This document shows, piece after piece, positions 10,901 to 17,946 of a DNA stretch of 32,196 bases. A model generated the notes under the pieces. The model saw only the letters and a list, made by a program, of their open reading frames with translations. It was not told where the DNA came from and did no database searches. Origin of the DNA: Rhodanobacteraceae bacterium (GTDB lineage: Bacteria > Pseudomonadota > Gammaproteobacteria > Xanthomonadales > SZUA-5); assembly GCA_016717705.1 (NCBI GenBank), contig JADKFD010000050.1, forward strand, positions 1-32,196, read 5' to 3'. Within the stretch, counting starts at the first letter, position 1, and each line of letters starts with the position of its first letter. Both the position numbers and the translations under genes were made by a program.

Positions 10901-12987
10901 TTGGTCAAGGACTGTTCGAGCACCGTCAGTTGCGCGCCGAATTCCAGGCCCTGCTCCTGCTCCAGCAGGATCTCGCGGCGGCTGCGCAGCGCGGCGCGGA
11001 TGCGGTTGACCTCGGAATACAACGATGAGGTCTGGCCGAGCAGCGTTGCGCGCTGCTGCGCATCGGTCTGCTCGAAGCTGGCGATCAGCTCGGACAGGCC
11101 ATCGAGCGATTCGGCCAGCGCATCGAGCTTGTCGCTGATCGGTGCCAGTGCCGAGGTCGACTTCGCCACGTCGACCGCTGCCGTGGCCTCGGTGAGTCCC
11201 TTGCGCAGCGAGGCGAAAGCCGCCGGATCGGCAAAGAACTTCAGCGCGCGCTCGCCGATGCGGTTCAGTTCCTCGGTCAGGCGCGCGTCCTGCGCGTCGA
11301 CCGCGGCAATGTCGACATGCGCCTGCTCGCGCAGCCCGGTCAGCTCGCCGCGCTTGCGCTTCAGCGAGCGGATCGCCTCGGTGAAATCCTCCGGCTTCTG
11401 CCACAGCAGGCTGACCACGCGCGACAGCAGTTCGCTGACCTGCTGCGTCGCCGCCTGCACCGCCTGCTGCGCCGACTGCTTCGCTCGTTCGAGCTTCTCG
11501 AAGGCATCCAGCGCCTCGCGACCGCTGCGACCGAGCAGCGACACATCGGCGGCGATGCGCCCGAGTTCCTCTTCGCCCAGCCAGGGATGGGCGTCGACAC
11601 AACGCGCCGCCAGCTTGAGCAAGCGATCGTAGGAGGCTTCGCTTTGCGCATCTTCGGCCAGCCGCGAGAGCTCGCGCAACTCGGCCAGCGCGCGCACCAC
11701 GTTGGCATTGCCCAGGCGCCCGAGCAGGCCGGCGACCTTGGGCTGCGCGCCGGCGTGCTCGTCGGACGCGAACGGCGTGCGCCACAGCTGCATGGTGTGC
11801 AGGCGCGAGGCGTCGGTGCCTTCCGGCGTGACCAGCAGGATGCGGCCGTCGTCGAAGCGCGCGTAACCGGAGGCCAGCAGCGGCTGGCCGATGGCGCGGT
11901 CGATCAGGTTGTAGGGCAGCAGCGCGTAGTCGCCGCGCGCGCTGTCGTAGAACACGTAGAGCACGTCCTCGCCGCTCGGCGCGCGCACCGTGCGCTTGAG
12001 CCGATAACCGCGGAAGTCGTGTCCCAGGTCCTTGAAATGCTTGAAGTCGCCGGATTCGAGGTAATAACCGCCGGGGAACACGATGCCGTGGTCTTCCGGC
12101 AGTTCGACGCAGGAATCGCCGATCTCGTCGATGCGCACGACCTGCTTCAGGCGCTTGTTGTAGACCAGGTGGCGCACGACGGTTTCGCGGTACGGACGAA
12201 TCGCCAGCACGATCAGCGTGCGCAGATCGGCGTAGCTGATCTCGGCGTCGGCCAGCGCCTGGTTCTTGTCGTCGACCGCCTCGGCATAGATCCCGAAGCC
12301 CGTTTCGGTGTTGTTCTCGATCTTGACCGTGAGGTCGCCGCCAGTGGTTTCGACGAACACCGTGTCGAGGATATTGACGTGCGGATGGCGCCCGAGCACG
12401 TGTTGCTCGCAGGTCACCGGCACCCATTCGAAACTGTGCGGCGACGGCAATACGTGGTCGCGTTCGCCGCGGTTGTCGATGTAGGTCAGCGCGCCGCCGC
12501 GCTCGATCGCAAAGCGGAACACCCGCTTGTCGCCCGGCTGGCTGCCGGTGCGGAAGATCAGCAACAGGCGCTCGCCGGCGATCCGCAATTGATCGAGCGA
12601 GGTGGCCTTGTAGTAGGTGTAGAGCTCGCGGAAATCGGCAACGAAACGCGCGTCGTCGAGGAAGGTCCCGGCGACCGGAACCGACGTCAGGTCATCGCCC
12701 GCTTCGTTGAGCCGGTACAGGCAGAAGACGTCGTCGACCCGCGTCTCCTTCTTCAGCCCGAGCGTGACCTCGTAGCCGAACAGCAGCAACTCGCCCACGC
12801 GCACGATGTCGCGGGCAACGCAGTTGTGTTCGGTGCGGGCGGAGAGCCGCGCGAGGAGCTTTGGCTCAATGCGGCCGAAAGTGTTGATGCGCTTCGTATT
12901 CAGCGCATCGGTCTTGGCGCGCAGCGTCTCGGCGGCGGCGGCCAGGCGCTTGCGCAGGAGCTCGAAGGTGGCGGAGGAGGCGGTCAT
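7904..12987 (-). pseudogene. Giant DUF3686-type AAA ATPase ('DNA repair ATPase'), two frameshifts
   Basis: Read leftward from ATG 12987 (MTASSATFELLRKRLAAAAE) to the stop at 7904-7906, this is one protein of about 1,690 residues, the usual size for this family. Residues 1 to about 450 match the DUF3686-type N terminus (TFGRIEPKLLARLSARTEHN; TYIDNRGERDHVLPSPHSFE). A long helical, coiled-coil region follows. The AAA module near the C terminus has Walker A SPPGYGKT at about 9200-9223 and Walker B VMLYVDDIQ at about 9005-9031. Two frame changes are required. The first is in the GCGCGAGCGCGCGC run at 10062-10077, best explained by loss of two bases. The second is in the GGGGG run at 9638-9642, best explained by one extra base. 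Each peptide frame is well conserved up to the break, so they may be sequence errors. The family name implies DNA repair, but the role is unproven; here it sits last in a flotillin-type cluster. No Shine-Dalgarno is seen: the start is preceded by a C-rich tract. Confidence 0.75.
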
Positions 12988-13251
12988 GGGGGGGCGAGGC
13001 GGGGCTGGGGCGGGGCTGGGGCGCTGAAACGGCCTCTCCGGTCCGGGGTGGCTGCGCAGGGGTCGCGCCGGGCCGACCGGGCGCAACGCCGCTGCAAGGC
13101 ACGCCCGGCGCTTTCGCGATGGGCGCGGCCGCCGGCGCAACTGGTGCCCGCGGCGCGCCGCCCGGCACTGCGCAGCGCCGGAGCCGCGGCTACAGACAGC
13201 GTAGCGCCTTCGCGCCCCAGCCCCAGGCCCCAGCCCCGCTTCTGCACCGGC
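12988..13251. repeat. Intergenic region with facing G-quadruplex-type tracts
   Basis: The 264 bases between the SPFH gene and the giant ATPase gene hold no gene. On the plus strand, four GGGG runs separated by CT, C and CT occupy 13001-13021. On the minus strand, four GGGG runs separated by CT, CCT and CT occupy 13237-13215. The two tracts are near-mirror copies and form an imperfect inverted repeat about 190 bases apart. A third, three-run tract of the same type lies at 16626-16641 upstream of the small 119-aa gene's start. The first tract is immediately upstream of the ATPase start codon, where a ribosome binding site would be expected. Confidence 0.6.
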
Positions 13252-15423
13252 TCAGCCCTCGCCCACCAACTTCTTCAGCAACTCCACGCCCTTGGTATTG
13301 CCGCCCGCCGCGAGCTTCTGCATCAGTGCGGCCACCGACAAATCGCGCACGGCGTCCGCGCCGCCCACCGAAGCAACCAACTCCTTGGCGTCTTCGATCA
13401 AATCCCGCTTGCCCGCCTTGTGCTCGGCGAAGGCCTTGCTCAGCAGCTTGCTGTGATCGACGGTGCCGTCGATGGCCTTGCCGATCGCCAGGCTGCGCAT
13501 GAAGCGTTCGAAGTACTCGCCGTCGCCGCCGACGATCTCGATCTTCGCCGCCTGCAGCGCACGCGACAGCACCACGGCCTGTTCCTTGGCGATGGCCTGG
13601 TTGGCGTCGATGCCGCGCAGGGTTTCGGCGTGGCTGTAGTCGAGCTGCATGCGCTGTTCTTCGTGGGCGCGGGTTTCCGGGCTCATCTTGGTCATCGCCT
13701 CGAACTTGGCGGTCAGGCCCTCGGACTCGGCGGCGAAGCGCGCGGCGATCGAGGCCGCCTCGGCGGCACCGAACTTCTCCTTGCCGCTGGCCTCGGCCTC
13801 CAGTTTCAGCCGCAGCGAATCGGCATGGGCGACGCCCTGCTTGGCCACCGCATCGGCATCGGCCAGCTTGACCTGCGCCTCGGCCACGCCCTGCTTCTCG
13901 CGACCGATCGCCTCGGCCTCCATCTTCGACTGCAGCGCATGCGCGTGGGCATCGCCGAGCTTGACCACGGCGTCGGCGTCGGCCAGCTTGATCCGCGCGG
14001 CGACCAGGCCTTCCTTCTCGTGCGCGTCGGCCTTGGCGATGGCGACCTTGGCTTCGGCCAGGCCCGCCGCAGCGGCCACCGCCTCGATACCTTCCGCCTC
14101 GCGCTTCTTGGCGTCGGCCATCTTGCCGGCGACCGCCAGCTTGGCTTCGGCCAGGATCTGTTCTTCGCCCGCCTTGTGCTTGGCGCGCTGCTCGTCGCCG
14201 GCGGCCGACTTGACCTCGGCGATGTACTTTTCTTCGGCCTGGCCTTCGGCGAGCACGATGGTGCTCTTGCGCGTGCGTTCGGCGTCGGACATCACGCGCA
14301 CGTTCTTGATCTCTTCTTCCTGCTCGGCGACGGTGCGCTCGACCACGATGCGCTCGCGGATGACGTCGGCGATCGCCTTCTTCTGCACCTCGACCGCCTT
14401 TTCCTTCTCGATCGTCTGCAGCGTCACTTCGCGTTCGCGATCGACGATCTCCAACTGGCGCGCACGGGTGACCTTTTCTTCCTCGATGGCGACCGCGCGC
14501 AGGCGGTTGTTGTGCGCCACTTCGGTCTCGCGCTTGACGTTCTCCGTCTGCACCGCGATCTGCTGATCGGCCAGCAGCCGCGCCAGTTCCGACTTGGAGC
14601 GTTCCTCCGCCTGCACCTTGGCCGCTTCGGCTTCCTCGCGCGCCTTGGTGATCGCGATCTCGCGCAACTGATGCGCCTGCGCGTAGGCTTTCTGCCGGTC
14701 CAGTTCGAGCACCGCCTCGGCGGTTTCGACGTCTTTCTTCTTGATGCGCATTTCTTCGTTGCGACGGAACTCGTTGGTGCGGATGTTCTCTTCCGCGGTG
14801 AGCTCGGTGATCTTCTTGATGCCCTGGGCATCCAGGATGTTGTGCGGATCGAGCTTTTCGAGCGGCGTCTGTTCCAGGTAGTCGATGGCGGCATCTTCCA
14901 GCACATAGCCGGAGAGGTCATCGCCGATCTGGCGCACGATCTCGTCGCGGAAGCGGTCGCGCGCCTGATACAGATCGACGAAATCCAGCGACTTGCCGAC
15001 CGTCTTCAGCGCTTCGGAGAACTTCGCCGAGAACAGATCCTCGAGCGTGTCCTGGTGACTGGCGCGCACGCAACCGATTGCCTGGGCGACGCGCAGCACG
15101 TCCTCGGCGGTCTTGTTGACGCGCACGAAGAACTTGACCTTGATGTCGGCGCGCATGTTGTCCTTGCAGATCAGGCCTTCCTTGCCCGAGCGCTCGATCT
15201 CGATGGTCTTCATCGAGACATCCATCTCTTCGACCTTGTGCAGCACCGGAATCACCAGGCGCCCGGTGAACGTCACCTCAGGCTCGGCGCGCATGGTGTT
15301 GACGATCATCGCGTGGCCCTGCTCGACCTTGCGATAGAACTTCGCGATCAGCGCCAGAAAGCCGAAAAGGAAGATCACCAGAACGACAACACCGGCGATC
15401 AGTACGAGGATGGCTTGGTCCAT
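13252..15423 (-). CDS. Flotillin-like SPFH/Band 7 membrane protein (YqiK-like)
   Basis: 723 residues from ATG 15423 (MDQAILVLIAGVVVLVIFLF), chosen because GGAG lies 8 bases upstream. Residues 4-29 are a single N-terminal membrane segment. Residues about 30-220 are the SPFH domain (VEQGHAMIVNTMRAEPEVTF; DNMRADIKVKFFVRVNKTAE). Residues about 225-610 form a very long charged, Ala/Glu/Lys-rich coiled coil with repeated AEAQVKLADADAV-type units. The C terminus (610-723) is helical with a Gly/Asp patch (VGGDGEYFERFM). Flotillins scaffold membrane microdomains and assemble through the coiled coil. The gene follows the YqiJ-like OB-fold protein, as in the E. coli yqiJ-yqiK pair, and precedes the giant ATPase. 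E. coli YqiK is shorter (553 residues), so the coiled coil here is expanded. The gene is intact, unlike its neighbours. Confidence 0.85.
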   Translation of the reverse strand: MDQAILVLIAGVVVLVIFLFGFLALIAKFYRKVEQGHAMIVNTMRAEPEVTFTGRLVIPVLHKVEEMDVSMKTIEIERSGKEGLICKDNMRADIKVKFFVRVNKTAEDVLRVAQAIGCVRASHQDTLEDLFSAKFSEALKTVGKSLDFVDLYQARDRFRDEIVRQIGDDLSGYVLEDAAIDYLEQTPLEKLDPHNILDAQGIKKITELTAEENIRTNEFRRNEEMRIKKKDVETAEAVLELDRQKAYAQAHQLREIAITKAREEAEAAKVQAEERSKSELARLLADQQIAVQTENVKRETEVAHNNRLRAVAIEEEKVTRARQLEIVDREREVTLQTIEKEKAVEVQKKAIADVIRERIVVERTVAEQEEEIKNVRVMSDAERTRKSTIVLAEGQAEEKYIAEVKSAAGDEQRAKHKAGEEQILAEAKLAVAGKMADAKKREAEGIEAVAAAAGLAEAKVAIAKADAHEKEGLVAARIKLADADAVVKLGDAHAHALQSKMEAEAIGREKQGVAEAQVKLADADAVAKQGVAHADSLRLKLEAEASGKEKFGAAEAASIAARFAAESEGLTAKFEAMTKMSPETRAHEEQRMQLDYSHAETLRGIDANQAIAKEQAVVLSRALQAAKIEIVGGDGEYFERFMRSLAIGKAIDGTVDHSKLLSKAFAEHKAGKRDLIEDAKELVASVGGADAVRDLSVAALMQKLAAGGNTKGVELLKKLVGEG

Positions 15424-15579
15424 GGGGTGCTCCGCTGGGGACTGGCGTGGGATTTGGTGAATCGGGAGGATCAGTGGGGAGCAGCGCAAGGACGCAAACG
15501 GGAAGGGACCGAGGAGGGACGAGGGAATGGCAAGATGCTGCCCAGCGCGCCAATCCGCCTTTGGCTCCCTTGCGCCCTG

Positions 15580-15600
15580 GGCCCCGCGTCCCTGCGGGCC
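15580..15600 (-). terminator. Weak hairpin between the OB-fold and SPFH genes
   Basis: GGCCCCGC pairs with GCGGGCC around a six-base loop, with one bulged base, just after the stop of the OB-fold membrane protein. There is no following T tract, so it may be an attenuator or mRNA processing site rather than a terminator. The rest of the 183-base gap holds nothing recognised. Confidence 0.2.
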
Positions 15601-15606
15601 AAACTT

Positions 15607-16248
15607 TCACGAGGCCTCATACGCCTCAACCCGATATCTCCCGCTCTTCGGGTCAAGATCGATGATCAGCGCGCTGGAGCCCTTGGTCAGGGTGTTCGGG
15701 GTTTCGGCCCAGACGCGGACGTTCAACGGGGCGCCGCTGCCGACGGTCACTTCGGCCTGGCCGAACTTCTCGTCGACGCTCAGCGTCAGGATCTTGCAGG
15801 CCTTGCCGAGCACCGATTCCTGCTTGGCACTGACATGCACGACAAACAGCGGCTTCAGGGGTCGCAGGGCCTTGGCGGCCAGCGGCACGGCCACCACCAG
15901 GGCGGCGACCAGGATCAGCGAGCCAGCGATCCACGCGGGCAGTGGAATCCATTTCCACGCCAGTGCCACCGCCAGCAGCGTCAACAGCCACCAGAAGAAC
16001 ACGATGCCGCTGATCACGATCGAGAACGGCAGCTTGTCGAGGCCCAGCGCCATCAGCGTTTCTGGCGCCTCGCTGTGCTCGCCGCCGCCGTGTTCGGGCA
16101 GGTCGACGTCGGTGTCGAAATGCGGCCCGAAGGAATCGAAATCGAGCACGCCAGCGATCGCCAGCAACCAGAACACCAGCAGCGCGCCCATCAGCACCGA
16201 CGGCACCAGTCCGGGAAAGTGGGTCAGCAGATCGAGAAAGCTGTTCAT
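15607..16248 (-). CDS. YqiJ/NfeD-like OB-fold membrane protein
   Basis: 213 residues from ATG 16248, overlapping the preceding gene's stop by ATGA, which implies translational coupling. Three membrane segments lie at about residues 12-35 (VPSVLMGALLVFWLLAIAGV), 74-100 (IVISGIVFFWWLLTLLAVAL) and 106-128. Between the first two is an acidic, His-rich loop (DVDLPEHGGGEHSE). The C-terminal 80 residues (ESVLGKACKILTLSVDEKFG to RYRVEAYEAS) have the pattern of the OB-fold that NfeD-type proteins place next to flotillins. The gene is directly upstream of the SPFH gene, the order of E. coli yqiJ-yqiK, which supports a physical partnership at the inner membrane. The His/Glu-rich loop could bind metal, but this is speculative. 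The stop is followed by a weak hairpin. Confidence 0.75.
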   Translation of the reverse strand: MNSFLDLLTHFPGLVPSVLMGALLVFWLLAIAGVLDFDSFGPHFDTDVDLPEHGGGEHSEAPETLMALGLDKLPFSIVISGIVFFWWLLTLLAVALAWKWIPLPAWIAGSLILVAALVVAVPLAAKALRPLKPLFVVHVSAKQESVLGKACKILTLSVDEKFGQAEVTVGSGAPLNVRVWAETPNTLTKGSSALIIDLDPKSGRYRVEAYEAS

Positions 16249-16604
16249 CGCTTGGCACCCTTGCGTGCGGTGTGTGTCGTGGTCTGTGCTTCGGCAAAAG
16301 CGATCAACTCGGCGTTGACCCGCTCCTTGATCGCCAGGTGATCAGCCGGATCCAGTCTGTAACGTTTGCCGAGCAGTTGGTAGTCCTCCGGGCTCAAGCT
16401 GACCGTCAGCCGCGGTCGTTTGGCCTGGCGGATCACCGGCAGATCGAGCACCACGCGGATCTGGTCGGAATTCGACAGATTGGCGTCGAAAGCCGCACGC
16501 CGCACCGCCTGGATCACCGCCTCGGACACGTCGAAAGCCACCTGCACCGCACGCAGCGCCGGTTGCGCGGATTGCCAGCGGGTCGGGAGGTTGGTGGGTT
16601 TCAT
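16245..16604 (-). CDS. Small 119-aa protein of unknown function in the flotillin cluster
   Basis: From ATG 16604 (MKPTNLPTRWQSAQPALRAV) to the TGA at 16245-16247, which overlaps the next gene's start. The central part, NLSNSDQIRVVLDLPV followed by RPRLTVSLSPEDYQLLGKRY and a charged helix, suggests alternating helices with a short strand. A ribbon-helix-helix-like or adaptor fold is possible, but I cannot assign a family. No membrane segment. The frame stays open upstream, through a REP-like repeat, into the coiled-coil gene at 17285, so the DNA as given encodes one fused protein of 346 residues. I treat the ATG at 16604 as the real start because the sequence upstream of it is repeat-derived. 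No clear Shine-Dalgarno is present, and a G-rich tract at 16626-16641 lies just upstream. Confidence 0.55.
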   Translation of the reverse strand: MKPTNLPTRWQSAQPALRAVQVAFDVSEAVIQAVRRAAFDANLSNSDQIRVVLDLPVIRQAKRPRLTVSLSPEDYQLLGKRYRLDPADHLAIKERVNAELIAFAEAQTTTHTARKGAKR

Positions 16605-16659
16605 GCGAAGCACGGAGTAGGTGACGGGGCTGGGGCTGGGGCGTGGCGCGAAGGGCGAC

Positions 16660-16732
16660 AGTGGGAGCGCGCCACCGTCGCGATCTCTGCCACGGCGCAG
16701 CAACGAGCTCGGCGGGTAAACCCGCTCCCACA
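16660..16732. repeat. REP-like inverted pair inside the cluster
   Basis: AGTGGGAGCG at 16660-16669 faces CGGGTAAACCCGCTCCCACA, which ends at 16732. These are the ends of the same palindromic family found at 23142-23266, 24975-25000 and 27078-27177. The pair sits between the coiled-coil gene and the 119-aa gene and is read through without a stop on the minus strand. Confidence 0.6.
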
Positions 16733-16741
16733 GGTGCAAGG

Positions 16742-17285
16742 CTAAGCCATCGCCCTTGCCCCGTGGCCCGCGCTTGAGCTGGTCCATCACCTTGCCGGGC
16801 CGCTGGTGCTGAAAGCCGCCCGCCTTCTCGCGGGATTTCTTCGGTGTACCGTCCGGCGCCGCAGCCTGGGTTGCCTGACTCGCCGCCAGTACCGATCGCG
16901 CCATCGCCACATCGCGATTGAACGCGCGCAGTTGCGCGTCGATGCGGTCGTGCACGGCGGTCAAGGTTGCGATATGGGTATCGAAGCTGGCGACCATGTC
17001 GCCCTCGTGAGCAACCGCGGTGGCCAGCTCGGACAAGCGATCGCGGAAACGCTGGTGCTGGTCCGGATCGCGCGTCAGCGCCTCGAACTGCGCCTGCGCG
17101 CGCAGCATGCGCCGGCGCGCCGCTTCGGCGCGTGCCTTGGCGTCGGCCAGCTCGCGCGAGGTCCGCTCCAGCAGCGCCTGCGCCTGCTTGACCGTCGGCG
17201 GCTCCAGCGCCGAGCCGTCGGCACCGGGCCCGAGCGCCTTCCATTCGTCTTTCAGCAACCCGAGCACTTCGTCCCACCAGGCCAT
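16742..17285 (-). CDS. Coiled-coil protein, probable frameshift near its end
   Basis: Starts at ATG 17285 (MAWWDEVLGLLKDEWKALGP), 8 bases after the DUF2170 gene, so the two are cotranscribed. About 180 residues, almost all helical: residues 35-145 are a heptad-rich coiled coil (AQALLERTSRELADAKARAE; FDTHIATLTAVHDRIDAQLR), followed by a basic, Pro/Gly-rich tail. No membrane segment. In yjfI-type operons the gene next to DUF2170 is often a PspA-family coiled-coil protein (YjfJ), and this one has that position and general shape. I cannot show PspA sequence motifs, so membership is uncertain. In the given frame there is no stop until 16245, so it reads through a repeat into the next gene. A TAG at 16742-16744 in an adjacent frame looks like the natural end, reachable by one indel in the G/C-rich run around 16755-16775. 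Confidence 0.5.
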
Positions 17286-17293
17286 GGTCGTTC

Positions 17294-17719
17294 TCACACC
17301 AGGAAGTCGGCCAGCGTCGCCAGGGCGTCGCGGCCGTTGTCGCTGAGGGTGGCCAGTTCCAGCGCCATGTCCTCCGGCGTCGCCGCCGGACTCAAGGCGC
17401 CGACCAGCACGAAGTGCTCGCCGATCCGGCCAAAGGCCGACAGCGGCACGCTGGGATTGAGATCGAGCAGGGTCTCCAGCAGCTTGCTGCGCTGCTTCGG
17501 TTTGACGTCGGCATCGCGCCACAGATAGCTGATGCACAGCAACTGGCTGTCGGCGTCGGTGACATAGATCGGCAGGCGATCGCCGGTCGGAAACGAAACT
17601 TCGATCACCGGCACATCGCCCGGCATCGAGCCGACTTCGATCGACGCGGTCAGCAGGTGGCGCTTGAGCAGCGGCACACTGCGTTCGATCAGGGACACCA
17701 GCTTGCGCGGCCTGGCCAT
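17294..17719 (-). CDS. DUF2170 family protein (YjfI-like)
   Basis: 141 residues from ATG 17719, with a perfect AAGGAGG Shine-Dalgarno ending 10 bases upstream, the strongest in the cluster. The conserved DUF2170 core is clear: PVIEVSFPTGDRLPIYVTDA, then LCISYLWRDADVKPKQRSKL, LETLLDLNPSVPLSAFGRIG and LATLSDNGRDALATLADFLV. DUF2170 proteins are small soluble proteins encoded first in yjfI-yjfJ type operons, and their fold has been compared with secretion-chaperone-like domains. The exact role is unknown; a chaperone or adaptor for the following coiled-coil protein is reasonable inference. It is the first gene of the leftward cluster and lies directly under the palindromic operator and promoter at 17771-17811, so its expression probably represents that of the whole cluster. 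Confidence 0.8.
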   Translation of the reverse strand: MARPRKLVSLIERSVPLLKRHLLTASIEVGSMPGDVPVIEVSFPTGDRLPIYVTDADSQLLCISYLWRDADVKPKQRSKLLETLLDLNPSVPLSAFGRIGEHFVLVGALSPAATPEDMALELATLSDNGRDALATLADFLV

Positions 17720-17770
17720 CGACTGCCCGCCTCCTTGAGCGGGTCAGACGCTATGTGCGATGGAAACCAA

Positions 17771-17798
17771 GCTATCGCGCCCAGACATAGTATGTCAA
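17771..17798 (-). promoter_or_regulatory. Predicted promoter of the DUF2170/flotillin cluster
   Basis: On the minus strand TTGACA (17798-17793) matches the sigma-70 -35 consensus exactly. GATAGC follows after 16 bases (17776-17771) as a weak -10. This leaves about 45 bases of leader before the AAGGAGG and ATG of the DUF2170 gene. The -35 box lies inside the tandem palindromes, so binding of a regulator there would block or alter polymerase access. Confidence 0.4.
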
Positions 17799-17811
17799 GA
17801 CATTTTATGTC
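17784..17811. promoter_or_regulatory. Tandem 13-bp palindromic operator GACAT-N3-ATGTC
   Basis: GACATAGTATGTC at 17784-17796 and GACATTTTATGTC at 17799-17811 are two copies of one palindrome, GACAT-N3-ATGTC. They are spaced 15 bases centre to centre, about one and a half helical turns. The TTGACA -35 box of the leftward cluster overlaps the first copy and the linker. This arrangement is typical of a dimeric repressor or activator binding cooperatively. No regulator gene is encoded in the window, and I do not recognise the motif. Confidence 0.55.
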
Positions 17812-17830
17812 GAAGTGTTGCCGTTGGTCT

Positions 17831-17937
17831 CGTAGCCCGGTGTACGCGCCGCCCAGCGCGCGTCACGAGCCTTCGGGCCAACGTGACGACGGCACTTCGC
17901 CCGGTGAACGCGATGGAGCCGCGTACACCGGGCTACG
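17831..17937. repeat. Palindromic intergenic repeat, copy 1
   Basis: CGTAGCCCGGTGTACGC at 17831-17847 is the exact reverse complement of GCGTACACCGGGCTACG at 17921-17937. The inner part contains GTGAACGCG, which is also in copy 2 at 20627-20717, in the same orientation. It lies between the end of clpB and the operator region of the flotillin cluster, and could form a long stem that ends clpB transcription. Confidence 0.65.
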
Positions 17938-17946
17938 AACTGCGGC

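Noticed and set aside
11317..16341. A 1,674-codon uninterrupted frame on the plus strand, antisense to the giant ATPase, SPFH and OB-fold genes
   Set aside because: It crosses three genes and their gaps, has a biased composition (Gly, Leu, Arg, His, Gln rich) typical of the antisense of GC-rich coding DNA, and shows no domain. The minus-strand proteins have clear family matches.
16742..17285. Firm assignment of the coiled-coil protein to PspA/YjfJ
   Set aside because: The position beside DUF2170 suggests it, but no PspA-specific motif is visible; coiled coils are easily over-matched.
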